Shown piece by piece: positions 9,204 through 16,118 of a stretch of 44,545 nucleotides of DNA; positions within the stretch are counted from its first letter, which is position 1; every line of letters starts with the position of its first letter. The stretch comes from Verrucomicrobiota bacterium (lineage in GTDB: Bacteria > Verrucomicrobiota > Verrucomicrobiia > Opitutales > UBA953). The DNA lies in the NCBI GenBank assembly GCA_016871725.1, contig VHCL01000010.1, positions 1 to 44,545 of the forward strand, in the 5' to 3' direction. Made by a program: the position numbers and the translations under genes. The notes under the pieces are model-generated. The model was not told the DNA's origin and searched no databases. It saw only the letters and a list, made by a program, of their open reading frames with translations.

Positions 9204-10616
9204 TCAGACGGCTTGGGCGAACTTCTTGATGATGCCGCCGAAGGCGCCGTTCGAGAAGAAAATCACGCAGCGCGGGGACCGGTCGGCTTTCACGAGCGCG
9301 GTGAGTTCGGCGAGCAAGGCGTCGTTCGAAGCCGGGGCGAAACCCTGCCTGCCGGCGGCGTCGAGCGCGGCGGCGACGCCGGCGCTGTCGAAACGCTCCT
9401 CGCCGAGCTTGTCGGCGCGATGGGGCGGTGCCAGGAAGACCTCGTCGGCCTTCCTGAGGGCCTCGCGGAAGGCGTCCTGCATGACCTTGCGGGCGGCGGT
9501 GTTGCTGCGCGGCTCGAAGCAGGCGACGAGGCGGTGACGCGGATAACGGGCGCGCAGGGATTCCAGCGTCAGCTCGAGCGCGGTCGGGTGATGACCGAAA
9601 TCCTCGATGACGGTGAGGTCGGGACGGTCGACGAGCACCTGCTGACGACGCTGCACGCCTTGGAAGGAATTGAGCGCGTCGAGCTTCAGCTTCGTCGGAT
9701 CCCGGGCGTCGAGCAGGAGCCCGGCGGAGACGGCGGCCATGGCGGCGTTACGGGCGTTGAAGAGGCCCGGCAGGGCCCACTTCACCCTGCCCCACTCCCG
9801 GCACTTCCAGAGGAGCGTGAAGGAAGAGCCCGTAGGCGATTCCTGGAAATCGGCGATGACCGCGTCGTTGCCGGCGCCCGTGCCCACGCGCACGACCGGA
9901 GCCCAGCTGACGTTCTTCACCAGGCCGAGGACGTTGGCGTCGTCGCCGTTGGCGACGATCGCGCCGTCGCGCGGGACGATGCGGATGACGTGCGCGAACG
10001 TGCGCAGGACGTCGTCGAGGTCACGGAAGATGTCCGCATGGTCGAACTCGCAGTTATTGATCGCGAGCACGTGCGGCAGGTACTGGATGAATTTGCTGCG
10101 CTTGTCGAAGAAGGCCGTGTCGTATTCGTCGCCCTCGATGACGAAGGGACCGCCCGGCCGGCCGGGATGCGACGAATCCGGGAGGTCACGGGGCACGCCG
10201 CCGACGAGCCAGCCGGGGTCGGCGCCGTTGGCCTTGAGCAGCACCGCGGCCATGCAGGTCGTGGTGGTCTTGCCGTGGGTGCCGGCGACGACGACGTTGC
10301 GTCTTTCGTTCAACAGGCGGGTGCGAAGAAGCTCCGGAAGGGAGACGTAAGGCTGGGTGCGGGCTTCCAGCAGCCACTCCACTTCGGGGTGCCCGCGGGA
10401 GGCGACGTTGCCGACCACGACCAGGTCCGGCTTGAGCCGGGCGAGACGTTCGGCGGACCAGCCCTCGAGGATCTCGACGCCGGCGCCGCGCAGGTGGTCG
10501 GACATCGGCGGATAGACGCCCGTGTCGGAACCCATGACCTCGTGGCCCAAGGCGCGCATCAGCAAGGCGGCGTTACCCATCGCCGTGCCGCAGATGCCCA
10601 TGAAATAAATGCGCAT
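9204..10616 (-). CDS. mpl: UDP-N-acetylmuramate:L-alanyl-gamma-D-glutamyl-meso-diaminopimelate ligase
   Basis: 470 residues, Mur ligase superfamily. The N-terminus IYFMGICGTAMGNAALLMRA is the Mpl form of the Rossmann motif, and the ATP-binding loop is AGTHGKTTTT (111-120). The NNCEFDHADIF block and EDFGHHPTALELTL are typical of Mpl rather than MurC. The enzyme re-attaches recycled murein tripeptide to UDP-MurNAc. Its presence implies a diaminopimelate peptidoglycan and cell-wall recycling. The first Met aligns with the family start, so the start is firm. A terminator-like hairpin ends a few bases before it and no Shine-Dalgarno is present; see the findings. Confidence 0.94.
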   Translation of the reverse strand: MRIYFMGICGTAMGNAALLMRALGHEVMGSDTGVYPPMSDHLRGAGVEILEGWSAERLARLKPDLVVVGNVASRGHPEVEWLLEARTQPYVSLPELLRTRLLNERRNVVVAGTHGKTTTTCMAAVLLKANGADPGWLVGGVPRDLPDSSHPGRPGGPFVIEGDEYDTAFFDKRSKFIQYLPHVLAINNCEFDHADIFRDLDDVLRTFAHVIRIVPRDGAIVANGDDANVLGLVKNVSWAPVVRVGTGAGNDAVIADFQESPTGSSFTLLWKCREWGRVKWALPGLFNARNAAMAAVSAGLLLDARDPTKLKLDALNSFQGVQRRQQVLVDRPDLTVIEDFGHHPTALELTLESLRARYPRHRLVACFEPRSNTAARKVMQDAFREALRKADEVFLAPPHRADKLGEERFDSAGVAAALDAAGRQGFAPASNDALLAELTALVKADRSPRCVIFFSNGAFGGIIKKFAQAV

Positions 10617-10621
10617 GGGCC

Positions 10622-10649
10622 AGATAAAAGCCCTCGGGGGCCCGAGGGC
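10622..10649 (-). terminator. Terminator-like hairpin directly before the mpl start codon
   Basis: On the minus strand GCCCTCGG (10649-10642) pairs with CCGAGGGC (10637-10630) around a 4-base loop and is followed by TTTTATCT (10629-10622). The mpl ATG begins at 10616. The shape is that of an intrinsic terminator for transcripts coming from hpf, or of an attenuator controlling mpl. Confidence 0.65.
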
Positions 10650-10895
10650 GAGAAACTTAGGCGGCGGCGACCTCCGCCAAACAGGAGGACCCCGGCTACC
10701 TTGCGGCGGCCGGGGTCCTGTACCGTACTTTGACTGTGCTAGCTTGGCTTGCGTTGTCTGTTACCTGACTGACCGTCTGCTACCTTTCTCCGTCTGACTG
10801 GCTTTCCGTCTGTTTTCACCGACTTCGGGCCCTTCCGACTTCGACTTTCACCGACTTCCAGCCCTCACCGACAACCGGCCGGTTCCGCACCGTCC
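10650..10895 (-). repeat. Non-coding tract with short repeats between hpf and mpl
   Basis: No plausible gene is seen. Read on the hpf strand, it begins with the palindrome AACCGGCCGGTT. It continues with three GTCGGTGA units and three GAAGTCGG units that partly overlap, and then with three CAGACGG units. After these comes the 11-bp hairpin at 10686-10719. The opposite strand is strongly pyrimidine-rich. It could be a long structured 3' UTR of hpf, a small RNA, or a leader of mpl. Confidence 0.55.
10686..10719 (-). other. Perfect 11-bp inverted repeat
   Basis: AGGACCCCGGC (10686-10696) and GCCGGGGTCCT (10709-10719) form a perfect stem with a 12-base loop. Neither strand has a T tract after it, so it is not a simple terminator. 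It lies inside the hpf-mpl spacer. Confidence 0.7.
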
Positions 10896-11255
10896 TTACG
10901 CCGCGCGTCCCAGGTCGCCCAGGTCGGTCGGATGCGGATGATTCCGCTTCTCCTTGTCCAGGCGATGGCGGCGGCGAAGCTGGCGATCGACTTTGTCGAT
11001 CAGAATATCGATGGACTTGTACAGATCGTCCGACTCCTCCCGGACGACGATGTCCGGGCCGGGGATCTCCAGCCTGATCTGGGCCCCGAACTCGCGACTG
11101 TGGTCGCTGCAGCGGGTGTGGACGAGTTCGACGTGCACGCGGATGATCCGCGGGTTGTGGCGCAGCAGTCTTTCGACCTTGGCGCGCACCGTTTCCTTCA
11201 GGGCGTCGGTGAGGTCCAGATGGATCCCGGTCACGACGATCGGAGCACTTGTCAT
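10896..11255 (-). CDS. hpf: Short-form ribosome hibernation promoting factor (HPF/RaiA family)
   Basis: 119 residues. Start APIVVTGIHLDLTDALKETV, then KVERLLRHNPRIIRVHVELV and ESDDLYKSIDILIDKVDRQL match the sigma-54 modulation/HPF fold; the basic end RRRHRLDKEKRN also fits. There is no long C-terminal domain, so it is the short form, which binds the 30S decoding region during stationary phase. The start is placed at Met 11255 (MTSAPIVVTG) because the open frame upstream is unlike the family and would run into the divergent SDR gene. The leader before ATG is A/C-rich (CCCCCAAAAACACAACACAC) without a Shine-Dalgarno. Confidence 0.92.
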   Translation of the reverse strand: MTSAPIVVTGIHLDLTDALKETVRAKVERLLRHNPRIIRVHVELVHTRCSDHSREFGAQIRLEIPGPDIVVREESDDLYKSIDILIDKVDRQLRRRHRLDKEKRNHPHPTDLGDLGRAA

Positions 11256-11295
11256 GTGTGTTGTGTTTTTGGGGGTGACGTGAGACCCTGCGCCC

Positions 11296-12114
11296 ATGTC
11301 AAAGAACAAGACCGTCGATGATTTCTTCAGGAGTTTCTCCGTGGTCATCATATCAGGGGCTTCTTCCGGGATCGGACGCGCGATACTCTCGCGTATCAGG
11401 GATTCTGAGACCAAGGCGGTCGTGTTCAACCTTTCGCGGACCGCCCCGGAGGGCGTCCCGAATTCCCTTAACTTCACTCACCTTACCTGCGACCTCTCGC
11501 AAGCCGCTGACCTCGCGGCGGTTGTCTCCGAATTACGGAAACTAATGCCCGGCGAAGGCAGGATACTGCTGATTAATAACAGCGGTTTCGGGGCCTACGG
11601 GGAGTTTCCGGCGCCCGGCGTCGACCACACCTTGCGGATGATCGACGTCAACGTGCGCGCACCGGTCGAACTGACGGCACGGCTCTGGGACGAGATCAGG
11701 ACGCGCGGCGGCCAGGTCGCGAACGTCGCTTCGCTCGCGGGCTTCCAGCCCACGCCGCTGATGACCACCTACGCGGCGACGAAGTCCTTCCTGCTCGACT
11801 GGAGCGTCGCGCTCGACGCCGAAGCCAAGCCGCACGGCGTCCGCTGCGTGGCGATCTGCCCGGGCCCGGTCTCGACGAATTTCTCCAAGGCCGCGGGCTT
11901 CGCGAGTTCCACCGGCCTCGGCGGCCAGACCGCGGACGAATGCGCCGACGAAGCCGTGCGCGGGATGGCGGCCGCGCGGCCGGTCGTGGTCACCGGCTGG
12001 AAGCACCGGCTCCTCGCCGTCTTCTCGGCGCGCCTGCCCAAGCCCTGGGCGGCCGCGATCGGCCTGCGCATGATCCGGCGGCTGCGGCTGGACCGCTTCG
12101 TGAAGCAGGCCTGA
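11296..12114 (+). CDS. Short-chain dehydrogenase/reductase (SDR)
   Basis: 272 residues. The NAD(P)-binding motif GASSGIG is at 21-27, the NNSG motif near 94-97, and the catalytic set Asn119, Ser146, Tyr159 and Lys163 (YAATK) is complete. PGPVSTNF follows at the usual position. The substrate is unknown. The C-terminal part (HRLLAVFSARLPKPWAAAIG, then basic residues) resembles SDRs that sit at membranes, as in DltE-like or fatty-acyl-related enzymes, but this is weak. It is divergent from hpf with only 40 bases between the start codons. It ends 2 bases before the convergent recN stop. Confidence 0.93.
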   Translation: MSKNKTVDDFFRSFSVVIISGASSGIGRAILSRIRDSETKAVVFNLSRTAPEGVPNSLNFTHLTCDLSQAADLAAVVSELRKLMPGEGRILLINNSGFGAYGEFPAPGVDHTLRMIDVNVRAPVELTARLWDEIRTRGGQVANVASLAGFQPTPLMTTYAATKSFLLDWSVALDAEAKPHGVRCVAICPGPVSTNFSKAAGFASSTGLGGQTADECADEAVRGMAAARPVVVTGWKHRLLAVFSARLPKPWAAAIGLRMIRRLRLDRFVKQA

Positions 12115-12116
12115 GC

Positions 12117-13778
12117 CTACTTCGCGCCGTCGAGGAGCTCGCGGGCGTGGGAGAGCGCCACCTTGCTCGCGCGGTCGCCGAGCATGCGGGCCAGTTCGGA
12201 TTCGCGGTCCTTGCGCTTGGCATGGACGGGGGCGATCGCGACGGTCGTCGACTTCTCGTCCTGCGTCTTCGTGACGACGAGATGGGCATGCCCGAGCGCG
12301 GCGACCTGCGGAAGATGGGTCACGCAGAAGACCTGGTGGCCCTGGCCGAGCGCGGCGAGCTCGCGGCCGACCTGCGCGCCGATCTCACCGCCGACGTTGG
12401 CGTCGACCTCGTCGAAGACCAGCACCGGGGTGCGGTCGACGGCGGCGAGCACGGTCTTGAGGGCGAGCATCACGCGGGCGGCTTCGCCGCTGGAGGCGAT
12501 CTGGTCGAGCGGCAGGAGATCCTGGCCGGCGTTGGGGCAGAACAGGAAGCGGACCGCGTCGGCGCCGTGCGGGCCGAGTTCGGCGACGGCGACCTCGATG
12601 CGGAGATCGGCCTTCTTGAAGCCCAGCGAACCGAGCATCTTGCGGGCGGCGGCGGCGAGCCTGTCGGCTGCCTTCGTGCGGGCGGCACGGAGGGCTTCGG
12701 CCTGCTTGCGCAGGTCCTTCTCCACCTTGGCGGCCTCCGCCTTCAGCTTCGCCACGCGGGCTTCGACGTCGCCTTGCGAAGCGAGGCGGCGGCGGAGCGC
12801 CTCGCGCTTCTCGCGCACGGCGTCGGCGCCGGGGCCGTACTTGCGCCGGAACTCCAGCCAGAGGTTCATCTTCCCGTCGAGTTCGGCGGCGGACTCGTCG
12901 TCGGAGGAAAGTCCGCGGCCGAGGCGCGCGAAGTCGGCGCGGATGTCCTCCGCCTCCGCGGCGAGCGCATTCAGGCGGTCGCGCAGGGCGGAAGCTTCTT
13001 CGTCGATGCGGGCGACGTCGTCGCCGGCCTTGAGGAGCTTAGGCAGGACTTCGCCCAGGCCGTCGGAGCCGAGGCCGGCTTCCAGCTGGCCGAGCAAGGC
13101 CGCGAGTTCCTGGGCGCGGGACGAGCGCGCGTGGTCGCGTTCGAGCTTGGCGATGGCCTCCTCGGAGAGGTCGAGCGCATCGAGCTTCTCCAGCTGCGAG
13201 CGGAGGAAGGCCTCCTCGTCCTCGGAAAGGCGTTCAGCCGTGGCCGCATCGGCGGCTTCGCGGAGCAGCTCGTTGCGCTGACGCCAGCCGGCGCGGTAGG
13301 TCGCGAGCGGGGCGGCCAGGCCGGCATGCAGGTCGAGCATCTCCAGCTGCGTCTCGGCACGCATCAGCTTCTGCGGTTCGCCCGGGCCGTGGAAATCGAT
13401 CCACAGCTCGCCGAGCTGCTGGAGCTGCGTGAGCGTCGCCGCACCGCCGTTGACGGAGATGCGGCCCGCCTTGGCGGCGTGGACCGAACGCTTCAGGATG
13501 AGCAGGCCGTCGTCGCAGGCCGGGAGGTCGAGCGCCTTCAGCGCCTCGTCGAAGCGCTTGTCGCCGTCGGTCTCCAGCTCGGCTTCGACCGAGCACTCTT
13601 CGGCGCCCTTGCGGACGATCGTCTTCGCCGCGCGGTTGCCGGCGAGCAGCGAGAGCGCGCCGAGCAGCACGGACTTGCCGGCGCCGGTCTCGCCCGTGAC
13701 CACCGTGAAGCCTGCGCCCAGTTCGAGCGAGGCGCGGTCCATCAGGGCGAGGTCGCGGATTTGGAGGCGGCGGATCAT
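12117..13778 (-). CDS. recN: DNA repair protein RecN
   Basis: 553 residues, SMC-like ATPase. The N-terminus MIRRLQIRDLALMDRASLEL leads into Walker A GETGAGKS. The middle is long Ala/Glu/Arg-rich coiled coil, and the C-terminal head has Walker B LVFDEVDANVGGEIG followed by QVFCVTHLPQVAALG. RecN acts early in double-strand-break repair. The start at 13778 fits the family; the 15 residues upstream in the open frame do not. Its ATG overlaps the yggS stop (ATGA), so the two are co-translated. Confidence 0.96.
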   Translation of the reverse strand: MIRRLQIRDLALMDRASLELGAGFTVVTGETGAGKSVLLGALSLLAGNRAAKTIVRKGAEECSVEAELETDGDKRFDEALKALDLPACDDGLLILKRSVHAAKAGRISVNGGAATLTQLQQLGELWIDFHGPGEPQKLMRAETQLEMLDLHAGLAAPLATYRAGWRQRNELLREAADAATAERLSEDEEAFLRSQLEKLDALDLSEEAIAKLERDHARSSRAQELAALLGQLEAGLGSDGLGEVLPKLLKAGDDVARIDEEASALRDRLNALAAEAEDIRADFARLGRGLSSDDESAAELDGKMNLWLEFRRKYGPGADAVREKREALRRRLASQGDVEARVAKLKAEAAKVEKDLRKQAEALRAARTKAADRLAAAARKMLGSLGFKKADLRIEVAVAELGPHGADAVRFLFCPNAGQDLLPLDQIASSGEAARVMLALKTVLAAVDRTPVLVFDEVDANVGGEIGAQVGRELAALGQGHQVFCVTHLPQVAALGHAHLVVTKTQDEKSTTVAIAPVHAKRKDRESELARMLGDRASKVALSHARELLDGAK

Positions 13779-14473
13779 GCGGTGGGCCGGCTGCCGAACA
13801 AGGCGGAGCCGACGCGGACACAAGTAGAACCTGCGGCGACCGCGGATTCAAGGTCTCCGCTCATCCCCATCGACAATTCCGGGAGCGCCACGCCGAAGCG
13901 GGCGGCGAGGGCGTCGCGGCAGAGACGGAGCTCGGCGAAGGTACGGTCGGCGACCGCGGGGTCGTCAGAGAGCGGCGCGACGGCCATCAGGCCCTTCACG
14001 ACGAGGGCCGGCTGGGCGAGGGCGGTCTCAAGCAGCCGGGGCGCGTCCGCCAGGTCGCAGCCGAACTTCGCGGGATCGTCGCCCGCGTTGACCTGCAGCA
14101 GCACCTCGCGGCGCAGGCCCATCTCGCCGGCCAGCCGACCGAGGCGGGCGGCGAGTTCGGGGGAGTCGACGCTCTGGATGACGTCGAAGGCCTGCAGGGC
14201 GTGCTTGGCCTTGTTCGACTGCAGGTGGCCGATCAGCTCCCAACGGAGGTCGGCGGGCGCCAAGGGACGCTTCTGGGCGGCTTCCTGGACGCGGTTCTCG
14301 CCGACGGCCCGCAGGCCGAAGCCATAGGCCAGCAAAGCGGCCTCGACCGGGTGGGTCTTGGTGACCGGCAGGAGGCGGACGGCGGACGGGTCGCGGCCGA
14401 CCCGGGCGCAGGCGGCCCGGATGCGGGCCAGCACCCCCTCGCAATGGGCCTTGAATTGGTCGGAGGTGACCAT
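13775..14473 (-). CDS. YggS/PLPBP family pyridoxal-phosphate-binding protein
   Basis: 232 residues. The PLP lysine is Lys39 in LLPVTKTHP; the GLRAVGENRVQEA, ELIGHLQSNKAKHA and LSMGMSGDLESAVAAGST blocks are diagnostic of the YggS (PROSC) family of PLP homeostasis proteins, which have an alanine-racemase-like barrel but no known catalysis. The start at Met 14473 (MVTSDQFKAH) is chosen because the upstream open frame is Pro-rich and unlike the family; a GGGGGAA stretch lies just before it. It is the first gene of a two-gene unit with recN and is divergent from the lysR-type gene. Confidence 0.94.
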   Translation of the reverse strand: MVTSDQFKAHCEGVLARIRAACARVGRDPSAVRLLPVTKTHPVEAALLAYGFGLRAVGENRVQEAAQKRPLAPADLRWELIGHLQSNKAKHALQAFDVIQSVDSPELAARLGRLAGEMGLRREVLLQVNAGDDPAKFGCDLADAPRLLETALAQPALVVKGLMAVAPLSDDPAVADRTFAELRLCRDALAARFGVALPELSMGMSGDLESAVAAGSTCVRVGSALFGSRPTA

Positions 14474-14578
14474 TTCCCCCAGAGGGAGGGAGAACGGGCG
14501 GGGAGTCAACCAAGGGGGCTCCCCGGGCCACCCCGAGGGACTGACCTCAGGATTAGCAGGTCTACACTTGAAGGCCTT

Positions 14579-14604
14579 CGCCATTAGTTTTATTAATCAT
14601 GGCG
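14579..14604 (+). promoter_or_regulatory. Probable LysR-type operator (T-N11-A dyad)
   Basis: ATTA at 14583-14586 and TAAT at 14594-14597 are separated by 7 bases and form the T-N11-A dyad typical of LysR regulators. They are flanked by CGCC (14579-14582) and GGCG (14601-14604), which extend the symmetry imperfectly. The site is 12 bases before the regulator start codon, in an AT-rich patch, and lies between the divergent yggS and lysR-type genes. Negative autoregulation is the simplest reading. Confidence 0.55.
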
Positions 14605-14615
14605 ACCTTCCTTCC

Positions 14616-15515
14616 ATGCATATCGAGAACCTGAAGATCTTCCGCGACCTGGTGGACAACGAAAGCTTCTCCAAGGCCGCCAAACTCAACGCCATCACCC
14701 AGTCGGCCGTCAGCCAGCAGCTGCGATCGATGGAGAAGCACTTCAACGTCCTGATCGTCGACCGCAGCCAGAAGCAGTTCCGGCTGACGCGCGAGGGCCG
14801 GAGCCTCTATGAGGCCGCCAAGGACATCCTCAACCGCTACGAACAGGTCGGCAGCGAGATGCAGGAGATGCGCAAGGTCGTCAGCGGCACCGTGCACATC
14901 TCGACCATCGTCTCCATCGGCCTCCATGAGCTGCCGCCGCACGTGAAGTCGTTCATGCAGGAATTCCCCCACGTCAACGTGCGCGTCGAGTACCGCCGTT
15001 CGAACCTCGTCTACGAGGACGTCATCTCCAACGCCGTGGACTTCGGCCTCGTCGCCTTCCCGCAGAAGACCCGCCAGGTCGAGATCATCCCGCTCATGGA
15101 GGACCAGCTCGTCGCCATCTGCTCGCCCAGGCACAAGCTCGCGGCGAAGAAAGAGATCGACCTCGCCGACCTGCAGGGCGGCAAGTTCATCGGCTTCGAC
15201 CAGGACATCCCGACGCGCAAGGCGCTCGACCAGTTCTTCCGCGAGCAGCGCATCGAGCTCGAGCCTTCGATGGAGTTCGACAACATCGAGACGCTCAAGC
15301 GCGCGGTCGAGGTCGACGCCGGCGTGGCCCTCGTGCCCGAAGGCACCATCCGCCAGGAAGTCGAGCAAGGCACGCTCGTCATGCTCCGCCTGCGCGACCG
15401 CCGCGTGGCGCGACCGCTGGCCATCCTGCACCGCAAGGGCCGCGTGCTGACGCCGGCCATGAAACGCTTCATGACGCACCTCATGAACAGCGCCGGCGGC
15501 AAGGCCGCGGCCTGA
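14616..15515 (+). CDS. LysR-family transcriptional regulator
   Basis: 299 residues. The N-terminal winged helix-turn-helix (MHIENLKIFRDLVDNESFSK, then AITQSAVSQQLRSMEKHF) is classic LysR. A linker helix and a periplasmic-binding-protein-like effector domain follow, with strands such as SGTVHISTIVSIGLHELPP, EDQLVAICSPRHKLA and EVDAGVALVPEGTI. The start is set at 14616 by the family N-terminus. Targets and ligand are unknown; the divergent yggS-recN pair shares its upstream region. Its TGA abuts the stop of the convergent membrane protein gene with no bases between. Confidence 0.94.
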   Translation: MHIENLKIFRDLVDNESFSKAAKLNAITQSAVSQQLRSMEKHFNVLIVDRSQKQFRLTREGRSLYEAAKDILNRYEQVGSEMQEMRKVVSGTVHISTIVSIGLHELPPHVKSFMQEFPHVNVRVEYRRSNLVYEDVISNAVDFGLVAFPQKTRQVEIIPLMEDQLVAICSPRHKLAAKKEIDLADLQGGKFIGFDQDIPTRKALDQFFREQRIELEPSMEFDNIETLKRAVEVDAGVALVPEGTIRQEVEQGTLVMLRLRDRRVARPLAILHRKGRVLTPAMKRFMTHLMNSAGGKAAA

Positions 15516-16112
15516 TCAGACCCGCTGACGGGCTTCCCGGGCCGCCACGGCGAACCCGGGCAGCGCCTGCGCGCCGAGCATGCCCAGGCCGAGCCAGAGC
15601 AAGGCCTCGTCGGCCGGCGCGCGCAGCGCGGTCGCGGCCAGACCCCACCAGAGGAGCGCGCCGACGAGCGGGGGCCAAGCCCGGCGCAGGGCGGCCCGCG
15701 CGAGGGACCAGGAACCGAGCAGCGCGGCCCCGAGGGCCGCGGCGACGGGGGCCGCGATCGCCCCGAGCGCGAAGCGCGCGTAGGCGACGAAACCGAGCGA
15801 GACGAGGAGGCCGGCGAGCACGGCGGCGTTGACGCGGAAGTGCGTGGGGAGCAGGTGGAGCTTCACGCGGTGGGCGTGGAGGTAATAGAGCGAGGCGACC
15901 GTGCCCATCACGAGGGTGAGGGTCCAGACATAGAAGGCCCCGCTGACCGGGATGGCGTACCGCGCGATGGCCCACTGCGCGAGGAGACACTTGGCCAGGA
16001 TGAGCGACCAGATCGCGCCCAGCCGGTCGGTGACCAAGGCCTCGCGATAGGCCCGCTCCACGGAGAGGGCGAGTTCGGTCTGTTGGGCGGAAGGAAGCGA
16101 CGTGGCGGGCAT
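15516..16112 (-). CDS. Polytopic membrane protein of unknown function
   Basis: 198 residues. A short polar N-terminus with an ERAYREALVTDR helix is followed by about five or six hydrophobic segments, for example VSGAFYVWTLTLVMGTVASL near 55-75, an Ala/Gly/Leu-rich pair near 95-135, and PPLVGALLWWGLAATAL. The C-terminus is basic (AAREARQRV). I recognise no family. It starts 6 bases after the stop of the 482-residue protein and is very likely co-transcribed with it, so the two may act together. Confidence 0.75.
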   Translation of the reverse strand: MPATSLPSAQQTELALSVERAYREALVTDRLGAIWSLILAKCLLAQWAIARYAIPVSGAFYVWTLTLVMGTVASLYYLHAHRVKLHLLPTHFRVNAAVLAGLLVSLGFVAYARFALGAIAAPVAAALGAALLGSWSLARAALRRAWPPLVGALLWWGLAATALRAPADEALLWLGLGMLGAQALPGFAVAAREARQRV

Positions 16113-16118
16113 GGCGGG

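Noticed and set aside
11256-11477. 74-residue N-terminal extension of HPF
   Set aside because: The extension does not resemble the family and would overlap the divergent SDR gene. Met at 11255 matches the family start.
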